DNA from: Sabellastarte sp. h YS-2021
Lineage: Eukaryota; Annelida; Polychaeta; Sabellida; Sabellidae
NCBI GenBank assembly: GCA_964017235.1
Contig: OZ024927.1
Location: 25,129,160 to 25,193,159, forward strand
Reading direction: 5' to 3'
Length of the DNA stretch: 64,000 nucleotides
The notes under the pieces are model-generated. The model saw nothing but the letters and a program-made list of their open reading frames with translations. It had not been told where the DNA came from and searched no databases. Made by a program: the position numbers and the translations under genes. Numbering within the stretch: position 1 is the stretch's first letter; each line of letters opens with the position of its first letter. Of this stretch, positions 1-12,279 are shown in pieces.

Positions 1-3000
1 GGAAAACACTGTACACACACAATATTTATATACATCTATAATAACACACTATACACACGTGTATTCTACATAATAAATACTATTGTGGCTTCTCCCTTTA
101 TATCAACTGGTTAATTCTTGCAGGTCCATTTAGACATAGAAACACACAGAAGAACAAATAAAACGCCTTTCAAAAGTCCTCACACTACAGGTGTCACCAC
201 AGAACACGAATTTCACAGGAAAGAGAACCTGGTGTCCTTTTTAATAATTTAACTGCAACTCTACAATGAAGGAACCTCTATTTGTCACGTCTTTTCTGCA
301 CATAATAAAAACTATTGAAGAAAAGTTGCCGACATGGAGTTTATATTCAGTACATGAAACGGTTTTCCAATGGAATAAGAAACAGAAAATCCACCACAAT
401 GTAAATTGATGAATTATGTAATAACCGTATGAAATTTGTTATTTTCTTTTGGGATAACACAGTAATGTCAGTACATGTTATCAAAAAGGCCATTTTTTAT
501 TGAAATAATGTAACAAAATATTATTATAACTGGCTTTTCAATTGTCAGCATATAAAATGGTTGTCGAACCTAAAATCTTACAAATGTTCAAGTTTTAACC
601 TTTTTTTCGCTTAAGTTTCTTTCTGTGACCTTGATGAGATTGTTTTATTTTCATGGACTCCACTTGTTGCCAGTGGGACTATTCAATGGGGACATTACTA
701 AAATGTTTTCTTTATTCCAGCATCAGAACAGTTTTACACTGGTGGAGTTATGATGAGGATCCCACGGTCTCATTCCCGATTACCTCCATGTGTAGATTTT
801 GATGAAATTTTCAGGAAATGTTGACACTGGCATCAGGAACAAATAATATTGGTGGTGCTCCCAACAGTTTAAGAAATGAACACTTACCCCACTGTCTGAG
901 AAAGGTAACTATTCCCACAGACCTGTATCCTTCCTGAGTCACAGGTCCCGATGTACTGTAACTTAAGAAAGCTGTTCATATGTTGTTGTTTTTTTTTTCA
1001 TTGCCAAACTTGGCAAGATTTTTACTTTTCACATTCTTGCCTATATAAAGAATAATAATAAACCATTTATTCTTCAGCACATGCCACTTCGTCAAGTTTG
1101 CAACTCAGTTGTATTGATTTAACCTACACTGAAATACAGACAGGCAAATTTTGCTACAGACCTGTAACATTTTTGACTTGAAGGTGTCGGGTCTTTGCAG
1201 AAGCTTGCGCTCTCTGAGTGCCCTTGTTTTTGTGCTATTTTAAAACTTTAATCTAACATATGACAGTGAGAACTTTTGAAACTCTATCGCTTAATGAGCT
1301 TTAATGCAAAAAATTTGGCAATATGAACAGAAATGCAGGACAGTAGGGTCTCATGCAAGTCTTGGGTTTAAAGTACAGCTATTTATTGTACATTTATAGA
1401 CGTCAAATGAGAGGTTCCCTCACCCAATCACGTGTACATTAAGTAAAATACCTTCTATGTTCAAACCACTTCAAAGAGAATTAATGATAAAAGTGTTTTG
1501 CCCGCTCCCAACAAAACCTACAATACTGCTCAGAATATAGACTGCGTCATCGTGCGGAAACCCAAGCCACTGCATCGAGAAACTATACAGCGAGAGAATA
1601 TGTCACATCATCATGTACAGGTATCAACATGGCTCATTGTGAAATGGCCTCAAAATACTCTCTACCTCAGGTTGGACGAGTAACTAAACTACAACAAACT
1701 CCTATTTGCAGCTAGATTTGTAAAGGGGCCTAGAAACCCATCATTAATTTATTAAAAATTATTTTACCACTGAAATGTCACTTTTAAAAACCTATTGATT
1801 CTAATGGGATAAGTTATATGAAGTAATATATTCAACATTTAAATTAATTAACCAAGCAACGGGTACATAGTGATAAATCATGTTTACAGGGATTAATTAT
1901 TCCTAAAATGTTTTTAGCGGGGGGCGTTACAGGACCAAAGGGTCAATTAAGAATAATAAGCCCAGTGCAAATCTGTGTATTAAAAACAATTCGTTTCACA
2001 CTAATAGTAAGATGGTAGCAAGAACATGAAGTAACAATTCCAGAATAAAACAGAGAAATAATACAATAATAATAATACACCCACAAGAAGGTTTTAACAA
2101 CAACAACAACAACGATAACAACAAACATCCGTGACTAATTTACAATTGTCCAAGTACTGCAGAGAAAGAGAGCCAGACGTCAACAACGTGTCTTTTTGTG
2201 TCAACAACGCTCCATAAAATTACGACACCAGCCACAACAAAAAAACAAAAACAAACCTAACAAATGTTTGGCATCAGTTTTTGTAACATACACAGCTTAA
2301 ACATCTGCAACAGATGGGAGTTTCCAAATTTGTTCCACAGTATTTTGTCCACACCAATGCAAAAAAATGGGTTTACTTTCAGTTTCCATGGCAAGTCATA
2401 GGACTGGACATCAGCTCCAACCATTTTAACGTCACAGTTACAAGATTTATGTTTACATCACAAAGAATGTTCAATAGAGTAGATTTTTTTTATCTTTTGC
2501 TTGTTAACGGATAAAAATAATAATTATAACATTAAGCAATATTAATACAATGTAGATTATACTACAGTGGACTGCAGTTACCATAGCAACAAAATAGCCT
2601 TGACCTACTGACAATTTCCTATATATCTCAAGCACACACATATTTGTCCTCCATTTTGCCTTGTACAAGAACTGTTGTAAACTTCCATGCTCACACAGAG
2701 AAACTAAAAGACAATTCAAGAACTTTCTCACTAATAAAGCATCACTGTTCCATTGTATTAAAGCTGTTATGAGGTTTCACAGAATGATTATGTTTGACAT
2801 AATTTGCAACAGACAATAGTTTTCATTTGTTTTAAAACATACAAAAAGAAAAAAAAAAGAACAATAAATCTATAATTAGTCGTATAACATTCACACATCT
2901 TACTGTGAGCTTAAAAGTACAACACTTATTGAATAATCAGTTTATTCAAAAAAGAAAAAAAAAAAGTTATAAAATAATACCCTATTTGTAAAGACTCACA

Positions 3001-5013
3001 CAGCAATAGTTCCATATAATAAGAACAACAAACATGTATTTGTTTTGACTTGTGATGATCGGTACATTACACAGTGGTCGCCACATATTCTGTAAGTGTG
3101 TGCGCTCAAGTTTCAATCTTGAACGAGTCTTCCTTCTCTTTTATGGTGGTCGAAAAAGCACCATGCAATAACAACATGGTAGCTCTGTTACCATGGAAAC
3201 AGACGCTGGACAACATCACAGGGCGCACGTGACCACGGCCCACATAGTACAGTTTTGGTTTACTTGTGTGTTGTTGTTGTGTATGATAATATGCTAGAAC
3301 TTGGTTTTTGGTTTATACTTTTGTTATCGTCCTCAACACGAATAAAATGACAGCACACAATGGACATTTGGACAGGAGCCACGCGATAATCTACAGGAAA
3401 AAAAAAACACAAAGAAAAGATCGTTTTAGAAAAAGGCAAAGAAAAACAGACATGAGCACACAGACAATATACATCAGATTTTACACAGGAACTGTTGGAA
3501 TACATTGTTTTATTGCCTAATGATACAACTGCGTGGAATGAATCACACAAATCTATTTGCAAGAGGAAGTGGGGCATCTGTTGGTGTGCATAATGTTTCT
3601 TTCCTGAAATATGTTTGTCAAGGACCACTGGTGCATTTAACCTCCTCAAATAGTGGCAAGGGAGATTCTGCCTTTAAGGCATTTATAATTAGTGGGCCAA
3701 GTCTTAAGTAAAAGTAAACAATCTTAAGCCATAAAATCCTTTACAAATGTCAATAATATTATTATAAAGATTACATAAACAGTTGATGGTTGCAGATATT
3801 TGGCCATGAGTTGGTCTGATCATCAAAAAACCTTGGTCACACCTTTCCACGCTCGGGTCACGCGCAAAAAACGAATGGGCTTGTATACTATCAGTTGTAG
3901 ATCATTGTGGTACAGTCTGCTTCCTGTCTTGGTAGGACATCTTTAGTGTGGTGGGATTCGCATTTGGAGAGGATGCCTTTAATGCAAAATGGCATGTGAT
4001 TTGTGTTTGGGACCACTTTTTAAAACTCGCTCAAAATCTGCCACACCCCCTCAGGAGCTGTGTAACCTATGCAGTCAGGAGGGCTGAAGAGGAAGTGGGA
4101 TGGATATGTGAGTGAGCTCATTCTTCAACACAAACTAGCCAGGTACAAGGTCTCTGTTTGGAGCCATGAAGAAGAGAGGTCATCAACTGGAAAGACTAAC
4201 ACGTATAGAAACGACTGCACGGGGAAGGCGTGACCTTGGCAAAACTATCTTAGTTACGACGAGACAACGACTCTGAGTATTAGATCCTGAGGCATTTTGT
4301 GCTTGTACAAATATCAACAAATTACCACAAACATCCACAAAAGGTATAATCTGAGATCTGCAGTGGTCCAAGAATTATGCAAGGGGAGCAAATACTGATT
4401 GTTTTAAACATCAATACATGCAAATGTCAAAAAATTCATGGAGGACATTTATGACTAGTTATCACTAATGCTGAACTTATGTGAAAAATAAAGATACTTT
4501 AAGCCGCACATTAATTAACCTTCCCTAAACAACTAGACCACTGAAGAAAACCATTGACATTGAGAGGATCCTTCCACATTAAGAACTAGACATAAAATGT
4601 TTTGACCTTGAATAACAAACTAATAATCGGCATCTAAGTTTAAATAAACTCAATGTCTACATCACTTACTTATGAATACAAAGACTGAAGTTAAAACAAT
4701 AAATTAAAACTACTTCTACTTATCACAGCCATGCTATAGCTTAATCTCTCACCTTAACATTCTCAGATGAGCAACTTACATGCTAACACTGAATGCTTAT
4801 ATTCATAAAAGCTTTTAGTCTTGCTGGAAAAAATTATCAGTTACCGTCACTAAACTAAAACTGCTGTATTTTTTTTTAAAAATGATCAACTTGATTTTAC
4901 TTTTCTTGCTTTTCGAATTGAGAAATAATCTTCAAACTTCCATCACTATCTGGAACCAAACTTACCCAATTTAAAAAGTTTAACAATACAGTGCCTAAAA
5001 TATTCCTAAGACG
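1..5013 (-). other. Downstream region / probable long 3' UTR of the CELF-like gene
   Basis: This is the sequence 3' of the CELF-like stop codon on the minus strand. CELF mRNAs in other animals often have long 3' UTRs, so part of this region is probably transcribed, but the end cannot be fixed. AATAAA-type signals on the minus strand occur near 3510 and 2941 (TTTATT as printed) among several others, and none is clearly better. None of the MITE families common elsewhere in the window were recognised here, unlike the introns. I see no convincing coding region; the short open frames are scattered and lack conserved motifs. Confidence 0.45.
2096..2126 (-). repeat. GUU-rich tract in the probable 3' UTR
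   Basis: On the minus (transcribed) strand this reads as a run of TTG/GTT triplets with one interruption, ending TGTTTGTTGTT. It is a simple repeat. UGU/UGUU-rich RNA is the known ligand of CELF proteins, so it could act as a self-binding site if the 3' UTR reaches this far. Confidence 0.5.
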
Positions 5014-5141
5014 CTAGTATGGTTTGCTTTCATTCTTTGGTCGCTTGAGTTGGACTTTAAGTCTTTTCATTCCAATTTGGAATCCGTTCATTGCCTGGAT
5101 GGCTGCCTGTGCTGAAACTGCGTTGTCGTAACTCACAAAGC
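5014..5141 (-). CDS. CELF-like RNA-binding protein, last coding exon (end of RRM3 and stop)
   Basis: This exon encodes the C-terminal half of RRM3 and the protein end. It begins after an acceptor reading tttcag (5142-5147 on the minus strand) and contributes 2 nt to a split Gly codon, then 41 codons and TAG at 5016-5014. It contains the RNP1-proximal FVSYDN, the helix region [15 protein letters not shown], and the tail [18 protein letters not shown]. That tail is the CELF signature; vertebrate CELF1/2 end in nearly the same residues. RRM3 binds UGU-rich RNA and acts in splicing, translation and mRNA decay. The preceding exon ends KCF plus the first base of Gly, which joins in frame. The stop position and homology leave little doubt. 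The orthologue class is CELF1/2 (Bruno-like) rather than CELF3-6, from the linker start KCADTQKEKEMKK further upstream. Confidence 0.96.
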
Positions 5142-5644
5142 CTGAAAACAGTCAAAATACAATGTACATACACACTCTGTTTAGTTTTATCTCATAAGAA
5201 CAAAACTTCTAGTCTTCTACTACATCAGGAACTGCAGGAGATAAAGGCCAGTGTCAACGGATAATAACCCCAGCCTTTATGGACTGAGGATAAAAAGTAC
5301 ACAAGAATTTTCTATAGAATTCTATTTAAACAGACCTACCGACCCAGCCCTAGTATAATGCAACATTTGAAACTTTGTACTCTAATTTGTCTATTTGAAA
5401 ACCACTATTTTGTATTATCCTTTTTAATTCTAGTCCATTAATTACTGAACAATTACAATGTCTGACCAGAATACTCTGTACCATTAGACTGCTATGGTTA
5501 CTATTGGTTAGCAGTCAATTAGACTACAGCTATTCCTTGAAATACTCCACTAGCACGTCCACCCCATTACAAAGCTCCAACAACTTCAAAGTGCAATTTT
5601 TTTTACCAGAAAGACACCTAGGAAGTTAAGAGTTTCATACTCAC

Positions 5645-5788
5645 CGAAACACTTGCTGAGATTAGTCTGCTTATCAATGAAGACTTTGGATGAGATGACC
5701 GTTCCAAAGGGCTGAAACATCTGCAGCAGGTCGTGGTCACTGAACTCCTGCGGCAAGTGGTAGATGAACAGATTCGCGCCCTCTGGGC
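5645..5788 (-). CDS. CELF-like protein, exon coding the first half of RRM3
   Basis: This 144-bp exon is flanked by acceptor cttttcag and donor gtgagt. It starts with 2 nt of a split Gly codon and ends with 1 nt. It encodes [16 protein letters not shown], then a loop/helix with [10 protein letters not shown], and [23 protein letters not shown] is the RNP2 strand of RRM3, and the whole segment is close to identical to CELF RRM3 across animals. Skipping this exon would keep frame but destroy RRM3, so it is expected to be constitutive. The next exon downstream completes RNP1 (GFVSY). Confidence 0.97.
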
Positions 5789-6227
5789 CTGAAAAGAAAA
5801 AGTGAATACTGTCAAATTAACCAATAAAAACACTGGGATATTATCTTATTAAATGATGGAAAACACTGGTATTATCTCATTGAGAAACTGCATGCAGAAT
5901 GTTTACAAATAACCTATGTTTGTCCATCAGCTAATATAGTCAAGTCTTGAAAAACAATACATTTTTAAAAAAAGTTTTGATAAGAACAAACCACCCCATA
6001 AAACACTGTATAAGTACACGTTACACATAAAAGTTTACATCACGTTTTTTTTGTAGGTTTTCAAACATATCGATGATCTGCGATGTTTTCCCATCACCAT
6101 TCTGACACTGCTACATTCCGGTGAGACGATCAGGAATGACTAATCAGTTATTTCATTTAATTATGAATTCAATAATTATAAATTGTATGGAGTATAACGA
6201 ACAGAAATTAAGATTATTATCAAGTCG

Positions 6228-6320
6228 AGTGTAGCACACTCTCCTCTCGCCTTACAGGTCCCAGGTTTTATTCCTGGCCCAAGCGGAAGTGGGACTGCTG
6301 AATTAATTCTTATTGAACAT
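6228..6320 (+). repeat. Truncated tRNA-derived SINE
   Basis: The sequence has a tRNA-like tail: the stretch after 6262 reads caggtcccaggttttattcc, matching a degenerate B box (GGTTCRANNCC) preceded by a TAGCACACTCTCC segment typical of the tRNA-related head. The A-box region is incomplete, so this is a decayed or 5'-truncated copy inside the intron. Confidence 0.45.
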
Positions 6321-6407
6321 ATTTTGGGACTTCTGCACCATTAGATCCTGTCAAATGACGAAGATTAAATGCTATACAAGTCGAGATGAGATTTGATGGC
6401 TTGCCAG

Positions 6408-6774
6408 TAGTGTTGTTAAAGTAATACCAGTACACGGCGTTTCATTTCGCTTGGGATTAAAACAGCAAAAACCGCTATTGAGTGATAGGAACCGGTATTT
6501 AAAAATCTATTTTTTATCCACAATCTATGGCTCACATTGCTTGATGATATAAGAAATATTGCAAATTTTATAGATATTTCATAAAATATCTTCCAATGAT
6601 TAAATACGATGTATTTTACAGACGTTCTCTTCTGCATTTACAGTTATATCTCCTGTACGCACGTCTACATTTCTCATCAAGGTGAATACTAAAACAAACA
6701 AAATATACCGGATATTGTTTCATTTTCACGACCCGGGAAACCGGTTTTCATCCACGCAAACGATAGCACCACTA
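6408..6774. mobile_element. hAT-like MITE, 367 bp, perfect 8-bp TSD
   Basis: The ends are TAGTGTTGTTAAAG and GATAGCACCACTA, giving short imperfect terminal inverted repeats. The element is flanked on both sides by the exact 8-bp duplication CTTGCCAG (6400-6407 and 6775-6782). Length, TA(G/C)-type termini and 8-bp duplication fit a non-autonomous hAT element. There is no open frame of note. It lies in the intron between the exons at 5645 and 7093. Confidence 0.85.
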
Positions 6775-7092
6775 CTTGCCAGTCTACGATGGTTTTTAGT
6801 TCAAAATCCTGACCAACTGGTAGTATGCAACTAGTTTTCATTAATTCCTTCTACAGCCCAGTGTGATTTATGATATGACCAAAACAATGTTCTAGTGGGC
6901 CATGTTACAACAACCAAAACAATCCATCCCTACCATCCCTAATTCTATGTGACCTTGAACTGGAATTAAGTGCCACAAACATCCAATTGGATGAGAGTTG
7001 TTTCTCTGGTCTGACTTTCTGATGTTCAGTTATACAAGTCTTTGGGAAAATGATTCTCAGTACTTGTTAAGCCCAATATATCAACTGCATAC

Positions 7093-7176
7093 CTTCGGTC
7101 TGTTTTCCAGCTGGAGAGGCGGAGTTCTGTTGAAGTGGGGTGGCTGAGGGTGGACTGAAAGCATTGGGGAATGACG
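7093..7176 (-). CDS. CELF-like protein, linker exon before RRM3
   Basis: This 84-bp exon is bounded by acceptor cgtttcag and donor gtatgc. It has symmetric 1-1 phase. It encodes SFPNAFSPPSATPLQQ and then NSASPAGKQTE, with a split Gly joining GPEGANLF of the next exon. Vertebrate CELF1 has [15 protein letters not shown] at this junction, so the end of this exon is the conserved entry to RRM3. The Ser/Pro-rich middle is species-specific linker. It is frame-neutral, so it may be alternatively included. Confidence 0.93.
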
Positions 7177-8604
7177 CTGAAACGAACCAAACATGGAACA
7201 ACAGGATATAGACACACTATCACAATCCAACATCACACAAACAATAATACAGTTTTACTTGTTATAAACATACTAAATGCACCAGCAAAAGCACTGCCTA
7301 ATGTATAATTGCAAACTGAATATCATAAGTTAACAAACTTCCAATATAATTGCACATAATTTTATAATTTATACATTTTTATACCATTTCCTTTCTTTAA
7401 TTAGAAAAAAAAAACTTTGATATTTTAACACCTGAATACTTGCTTCTTGCATGACAAAATCATTTAAAGCTAAAACAAATTTTCCAAAGCAAAGTTACAT
7501 CACAGCAAAGATAAACGGATGTCAGCATGCCATTAAGCATTCAATGGATTGTTTTTAAGTCTCATCCCTTCTAAAGTTTTATTTACATTTATGTTATTGA
7601 AAATTTTTTGAGAATTGAAATACTTATTGTACCAATATATATGACAAATGGGATTAGTTTTTATGAGAGATAAAAAAAGCAACAAGAAAACTGAGTATAC
7701 ATTCAGACACAGTGGACGGCAACTCAGACGACAGAGTCAAAGTGAGTAACAAGCACAGAATGCCAAGTTGCATGCAATAAATGCATAGAACGAGGAAACC
7801 ATAGAGCTGGTCTGTGGCCTTTTTAAACCTGGAACAAGCTTTAAGTTAGGTTTTTTTTTGCTGCAATGAAATACTTAGGTCCAACACTGAAAGGAAGGGA
7901 TGACAAGATGGAGGCCTACAGCTTTACCCACAGTGTCAGTTCTTAACAGGTATTTTAATCACATATTCTGAGGCTTTAATCATCACTTATCTTTTGAACA
8001 TGTAAAACTTTGTGCACCTCGGACTGCTTTTAACAAAAACTTTGTATGAATATTGTTTCTGCTAATGCATTTAATGGCATCAGACAATCCTTTATCTTTT
8101 AATACATATCAAAATCTTTCTTTGCATGTCGAGACCTTATTGTTTTACATTTAATTGTCATAGAAGTTTCTGAAGAATATTTAATTAAACATAGACAATA
8201 TTAATAAAAACAAGAAATTATTTGATATTTAGGTTTCCTTGGACACTGCACAAACACACAAAAACGGCATCCACGTTGGAGACAAAACACGAATTAGCTT
8301 CTCTACAACAAAACGTCTACAAAATACAAAGAATTAATTCAAAGGTGACAGAAAACATGGTATTAATTACAGCAGCATAACAACATACACAGTTTCTTAA
8401 TCTCTACGTGAGGAGTGTGTCTGTGGTTGTTGTTTTGTTCAGAAATGGTAGTATTTACAGCTTGCTTATTTTAAAGTATTGCAAGCATCATAATTTCTTT
8501 TGATACCAAACTAGTGACACTTGGGGAGTAGTGTAGGAGTTAGGCTATCAAACTAATTCCTCTTTGATTGAGATCCTGAACTTTGAATACAAAACAGTTT
8601 TTGC

Positions 8605-9104
8605 TAGGGATGGGTTGATTTCAAAAATTTGTACATAGGGAGGTCGCCAATGTAAAACCATTAAGATTCTGAGACTCTGCATTTTAGTACCCTCCAATCA
8701 AATATGAACATTTTTTGTCAATGAAATTGCAATAATAGTCCTCAAATGCACAAAACTATGGGATAAAGTGTGTAATTTTCCAAATATGTGGTTTGTTTGC
8801 AATATTTCAAGTTTTCTTTTCATCAAATTTGTTGACAAGTGAGATGGAGGTTATAAAGCATTGTACTTGTTTACCAAAACATGGCAGTTCTGCTTAATAA
8901 AATCGCTATAAAAGGCATCAAATACAAAAAAATATGGGCTAAAAGGCCTATAAATTCTTCAGAGTTCTGTTTTATTTTCCAACATTTTAAGTTTTCCTTC
9001 CATTATATGTGTTTACAAGTGAGATGATGGTTGTAAAATCTTGTTAGGGTATCTCAGTAAAATGCTCTGAATAAAGACACACCAGCGACATTGACCCATC
9101 CCTA
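8605..9104 (+). mobile_element. hAT-like MITE, family A (TAGGGATGGG ends), 500 bp
   Basis: It starts TAGGGATGGGTTGAT and ends ATTGACCCATCCCTA, so the termini are inverted. The target duplication is GTTTTTGC/GTTTCTGC (7 of 8). Internally it has inverted sub-repeats of the type tgttgacaagtgagat...gtttaccaaaacatggcag. The same family recurs at 12327, 42013, 47338 and 47531. Confidence 0.85.
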
Positions 9105-9278
9105 GTTTCTGCCATATGACAGTAAAAATTGTTTTGAAGCAGTCTAATTTATAATCTCTTATAAAGATATAACCTGTTTCCTTATAAAATCATCTCACAG
9201 GTTGCAGAGAATAATTGAGGATATGCAGTAATACGTCAGAGAATAATTTAGAAACAAGGGGGTCAAAGATGCCCCAAA

Positions 9279-10052
9279 AGGCGGGTTGCACAGGCAGCAA
9301 TAAGGTTAGCGATTGCTGTAATTACATTTAGAAACAAGGAAAGAAATGTTAGGTCACCCAGTTAAGGTAAATGTGTTAGACGTGCTAAGAAAGGTAAAAC
9401 TTGTAATCTAGGTTACATAATTGTATCTATGCTATAAACAGACAAACGAACGGATGGAATTATACCAATTTTGAAAGCAACTTAGCTATGATGGTAATCT
9501 ATATCCCTGTCAAGTTTGAATTCAATTAGACAAAGTGTTTGCGAGTTAGAGTCCAGAAATGGAAATGTTGACGAACAGACAAACAAACAGACGGAATAAC
9601 ATCAATTTCGAGAGCAACTTAGCTATGATGGTAATCTATCTCCCTGTCAAGTTTGACTTCGATTAGACCAAGCATTTTCGAGTTAGAGTCCAGAAATGGA
9701 AATATTGACGAACAGACAAACAAACAGACGGAATTACATCAATTTCGACAGCAACTTAGCCATGATGGTGATCTATCTCCCTGTCAAGTTTAAATTCGAT
9801 TGGAAGAAGCATTTTCGAGTTAGAGTCCGTAAATGAAAATGTTGACGGACAGACAAACGGACAAAAAAGGACGGACAGAATTCAACAATTCTGAAAGGAA
9901 CCTAGCTATGATGGTGATCTATTTCCCTGTTAAGTTTGAATTCAATTGGACAAAGCGTTTTCGAGTTAGAGTCCGGAAACGAAAATGTGGACGGACAGAC
10001 CGACGTCGGACACATCAATCTAACAGGCGGGTTGGTTACATGCAACCCGCCT
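9279..10052 (+). mobile_element. Tandem-repeat element with terminal hairpin (pearl/HINE-like), 774 bp
   Basis: The left end AGGCGGGTTGCA (9279-9290) is repeated as its exact inverse TGCAACCCGCCT at the right end (10041-10052). That right copy pairs with AGGCGGGTTG (10025-10034) to form a terminal hairpin. The core is about four copies of a 135-bp unit (starts near 9441, 9579, 9713, 9850), each holding GCAACTTAGC-ATGATGGT and a GACGGACAGAC-type box. An A run follows the right end. This layout resembles non-autonomous rolling-circle (Helentron-associated) or pearl elements of bivalves; I infer the class from architecture only. Confidence 0.7.
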
Positions 10053-10977
10053 AAAAAACAGCAAAGATTTGTAAAAAAAAAAAAAAAAAAGAAAATTTAC
10101 AGCCGCAAACACACTTCCTGTATAATGACAGATCAATGCAAACATTCTATAACAGAAAAGTATTTAACTCATTTGATATTATCTCTTATTTAAAATATGT
10201 TGTTTTATTAAGTCCAGAAAAAATGTCCAAATATTTGTTTTTTTCGATAAAAGTACTAAGACTACCAAAATTTTTTTGCTTTATAATACTTTCATCATAA
10301 AATTTCTATAATATCAAATGCTAAATGTAACATAGAAAGGAGACATAGCAATCACTCTAGATATATGTTTTCATAACATAAAACTTTACTATTTGATTGT
10401 TAATAATCAACACAAACTCTTAGATGTTGCAATGTCAGTATTTATTTTAATCAATATGCATTTATTTGGTTTTCTACAAAAGTGTGAGGAAATATAGTCT
10501 GACTCTCGAATTTTTTTAATAGAAAGGCAAAGCACAAATGACTGGTAATATCAAGCCATATTCTTTTATCCCTACTTCAGCAAAGTTTAATTGTTTTTTT
10601 TTTTTTTTGTTTTTTTAAAAAAAAATTTTCTTTTGGTGAAATTGCAACATGTTAGTGTGATAATCATTAATATGAGCAAAACAAGGTCACATGATATGAT
10701 ACAAATGCTTTGAACTCATGAAAATAGGGATAGAGAGAGATAAATATAAACAGTGTGCAGCCAAAACAAGATGGGTAGACATGAAGGGCATCCCAAGGTC
10801 ACATGACACACGGAGGACACAAAGAGACATCACTCGTAGCAACAGCTGACTGATCACAGGTGGAACTTTTTATCAAACATCACGAGGACACATGAGAACA
10901 CAAGGCAAAACTCCTCAAAAAAACGACACTACAAAGAAAGAAAAATACCATAGATTTAATATGAAAAGTAGATTTAC

Positions 10978-11268
10978 CTTGACTGAGTAAACCGGACAAA
11001 CCTGCATATTGCTGGATGCCAGTGTATGCTTGGTTGATGGTGTCCATTGCGCTGGGAGGGCCTGAGCTGCCAGCCGTAGGCTGTGAATTATTGGCTGCTG
11101 TGCTGCCGGCCCCTCCACCCATGCCGTTCATAGAGCCACCCAGTGATAAGCTGCCCCCTCCCCCTCCTCCAGTGGCGCCCACACTGGATAGAGTGTGTGA
11201 GTAGTTACCCAGCATGCCGGGGGCGGAGGGGTTAGACATACTCGAAGTGGACGTGGACATGGAGCCTG
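10978..11268 (-). CDS. CELF-like protein, large linker exon (Ser/Gly-rich)
   Basis: This 291-bp exon has acceptor attttcag and donor gtaaat, in symmetric 1-1 phase. It encodes GSMSTSTSSMSNPSAP, a poly-Gly stretch (GGGGGGSLSLGGSMNG), GGAGSTAANNSQPTAG, and finally MDTINQAYTGIQQYAG and LSGLLSQ. The motif around QAYTGIQQYA is conserved in CELF1/2 linkers (QAYSGIQQYA), which fixes the reading frame and family. The rest is low-complexity linker with no fold expected; in CELF1 this region is involved in translation and deadenylation partners. GC content is much higher than the surrounding intron. Confidence 0.95.
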
Positions 11269-12279
11269 CTGAAAATAGAAGAGATGAGGGTTATCACATG
11301 GGTGATGAAAGGGTAAGTTAGCACATTGGGTGGGGGGAGACAATCAATTAAGTCTTGGATCAGTCAAAGCTGGGTTACCATATTCTCTTGACCTGATCAA
11401 ACAAAGGATGTTTTATTATCGTAATTTTAAAAGCTGGATAACCAATAATATACCAGAAGAGAAGGATGGTCATTACAGTCAACTGTACAAACACTATACA
11501 TTAACCTTCCCTTATTGTACAAGAAGGTTAAAGTTGATGCTTAACTTCAAATTCAAACGTCAGGGTCATATTCGGACAGGTCCTATTTGAATATGTGACT
11601 CAAGATGTTCATAAAATGTCCACATAGTGATTAGGCCAGTACTTGCTTGTTACTGTTAAAACTTGTATATATTTCAGAACGAAATCAAGAAATATGATCT
11701 TACCCTTCAAGAAATAACTGCTATTTTACAATAATTGTTTATGACATATTTTTATTTGCTAAAATAGCAACAATTTTCTTCAAATAACAAACTCAATGAA
11801 TATAGCATTAAACAGCCTCTAGCATCAAGCACATTTGTTTGAAAGACATGGAGTTATTTCATTTTCCGTGATTTAACATAAAGCAGGTTTTTAGGTTATT
11901 TCATGATCTTTCTCAAAGACATTTATTTAAATAGACATCTAAAGATGCTTAAACATATACTATGATTTTGTAATAATGAGTAACCACACCTTAACATAAA
12001 GAAAGCAGTGTGAAGAAGACTTTTGTGAGAAAGGTAGCTGTAGACGGACAAAAAAAAAATAAAATAAAACATCATATACACTGCAGAGTATAACAAAAAT
12101 AAAAAAACAAGCAATCAGTGCCCGTGAACAGGCTCTGTGTCAGCTGACTGTGTGTTTTGAGTTTCAGAGTAGAAGTGACAGAATAAAAGGACACAAAAGT
12201 TGTGCCCTGGAAATGGTGTTCAGAAGGAAAGTAAGAAGGTAACTGTTCAGGTGTAAAAAGTATGTTAAAAACATATTTA

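Noticed and set aside
3260-3711. Small genes in the 3' UTR region (129-, 70- and 68-codon frames)
   Set aside because: Low-complexity, overlapping on both strands, no recognisable domain or splice context.
9279-10052. CRISPR array
   Set aside because: The repeats are about 135 bp with no unique spacers, in a eukaryotic intron.
9833-10193. Two plus-strand frames of 73 and 85 codons
   Set aside because: They are translations of the tandem-repeat element and its poly(A) flank.
10880-11343. Several overlapping frames on both strands around 11000-11300
   Set aside because: Only the frame with QAYTGIQQYAG fits CELF and has splice sites; the others arise from the GC-rich Gly/Ser codons.
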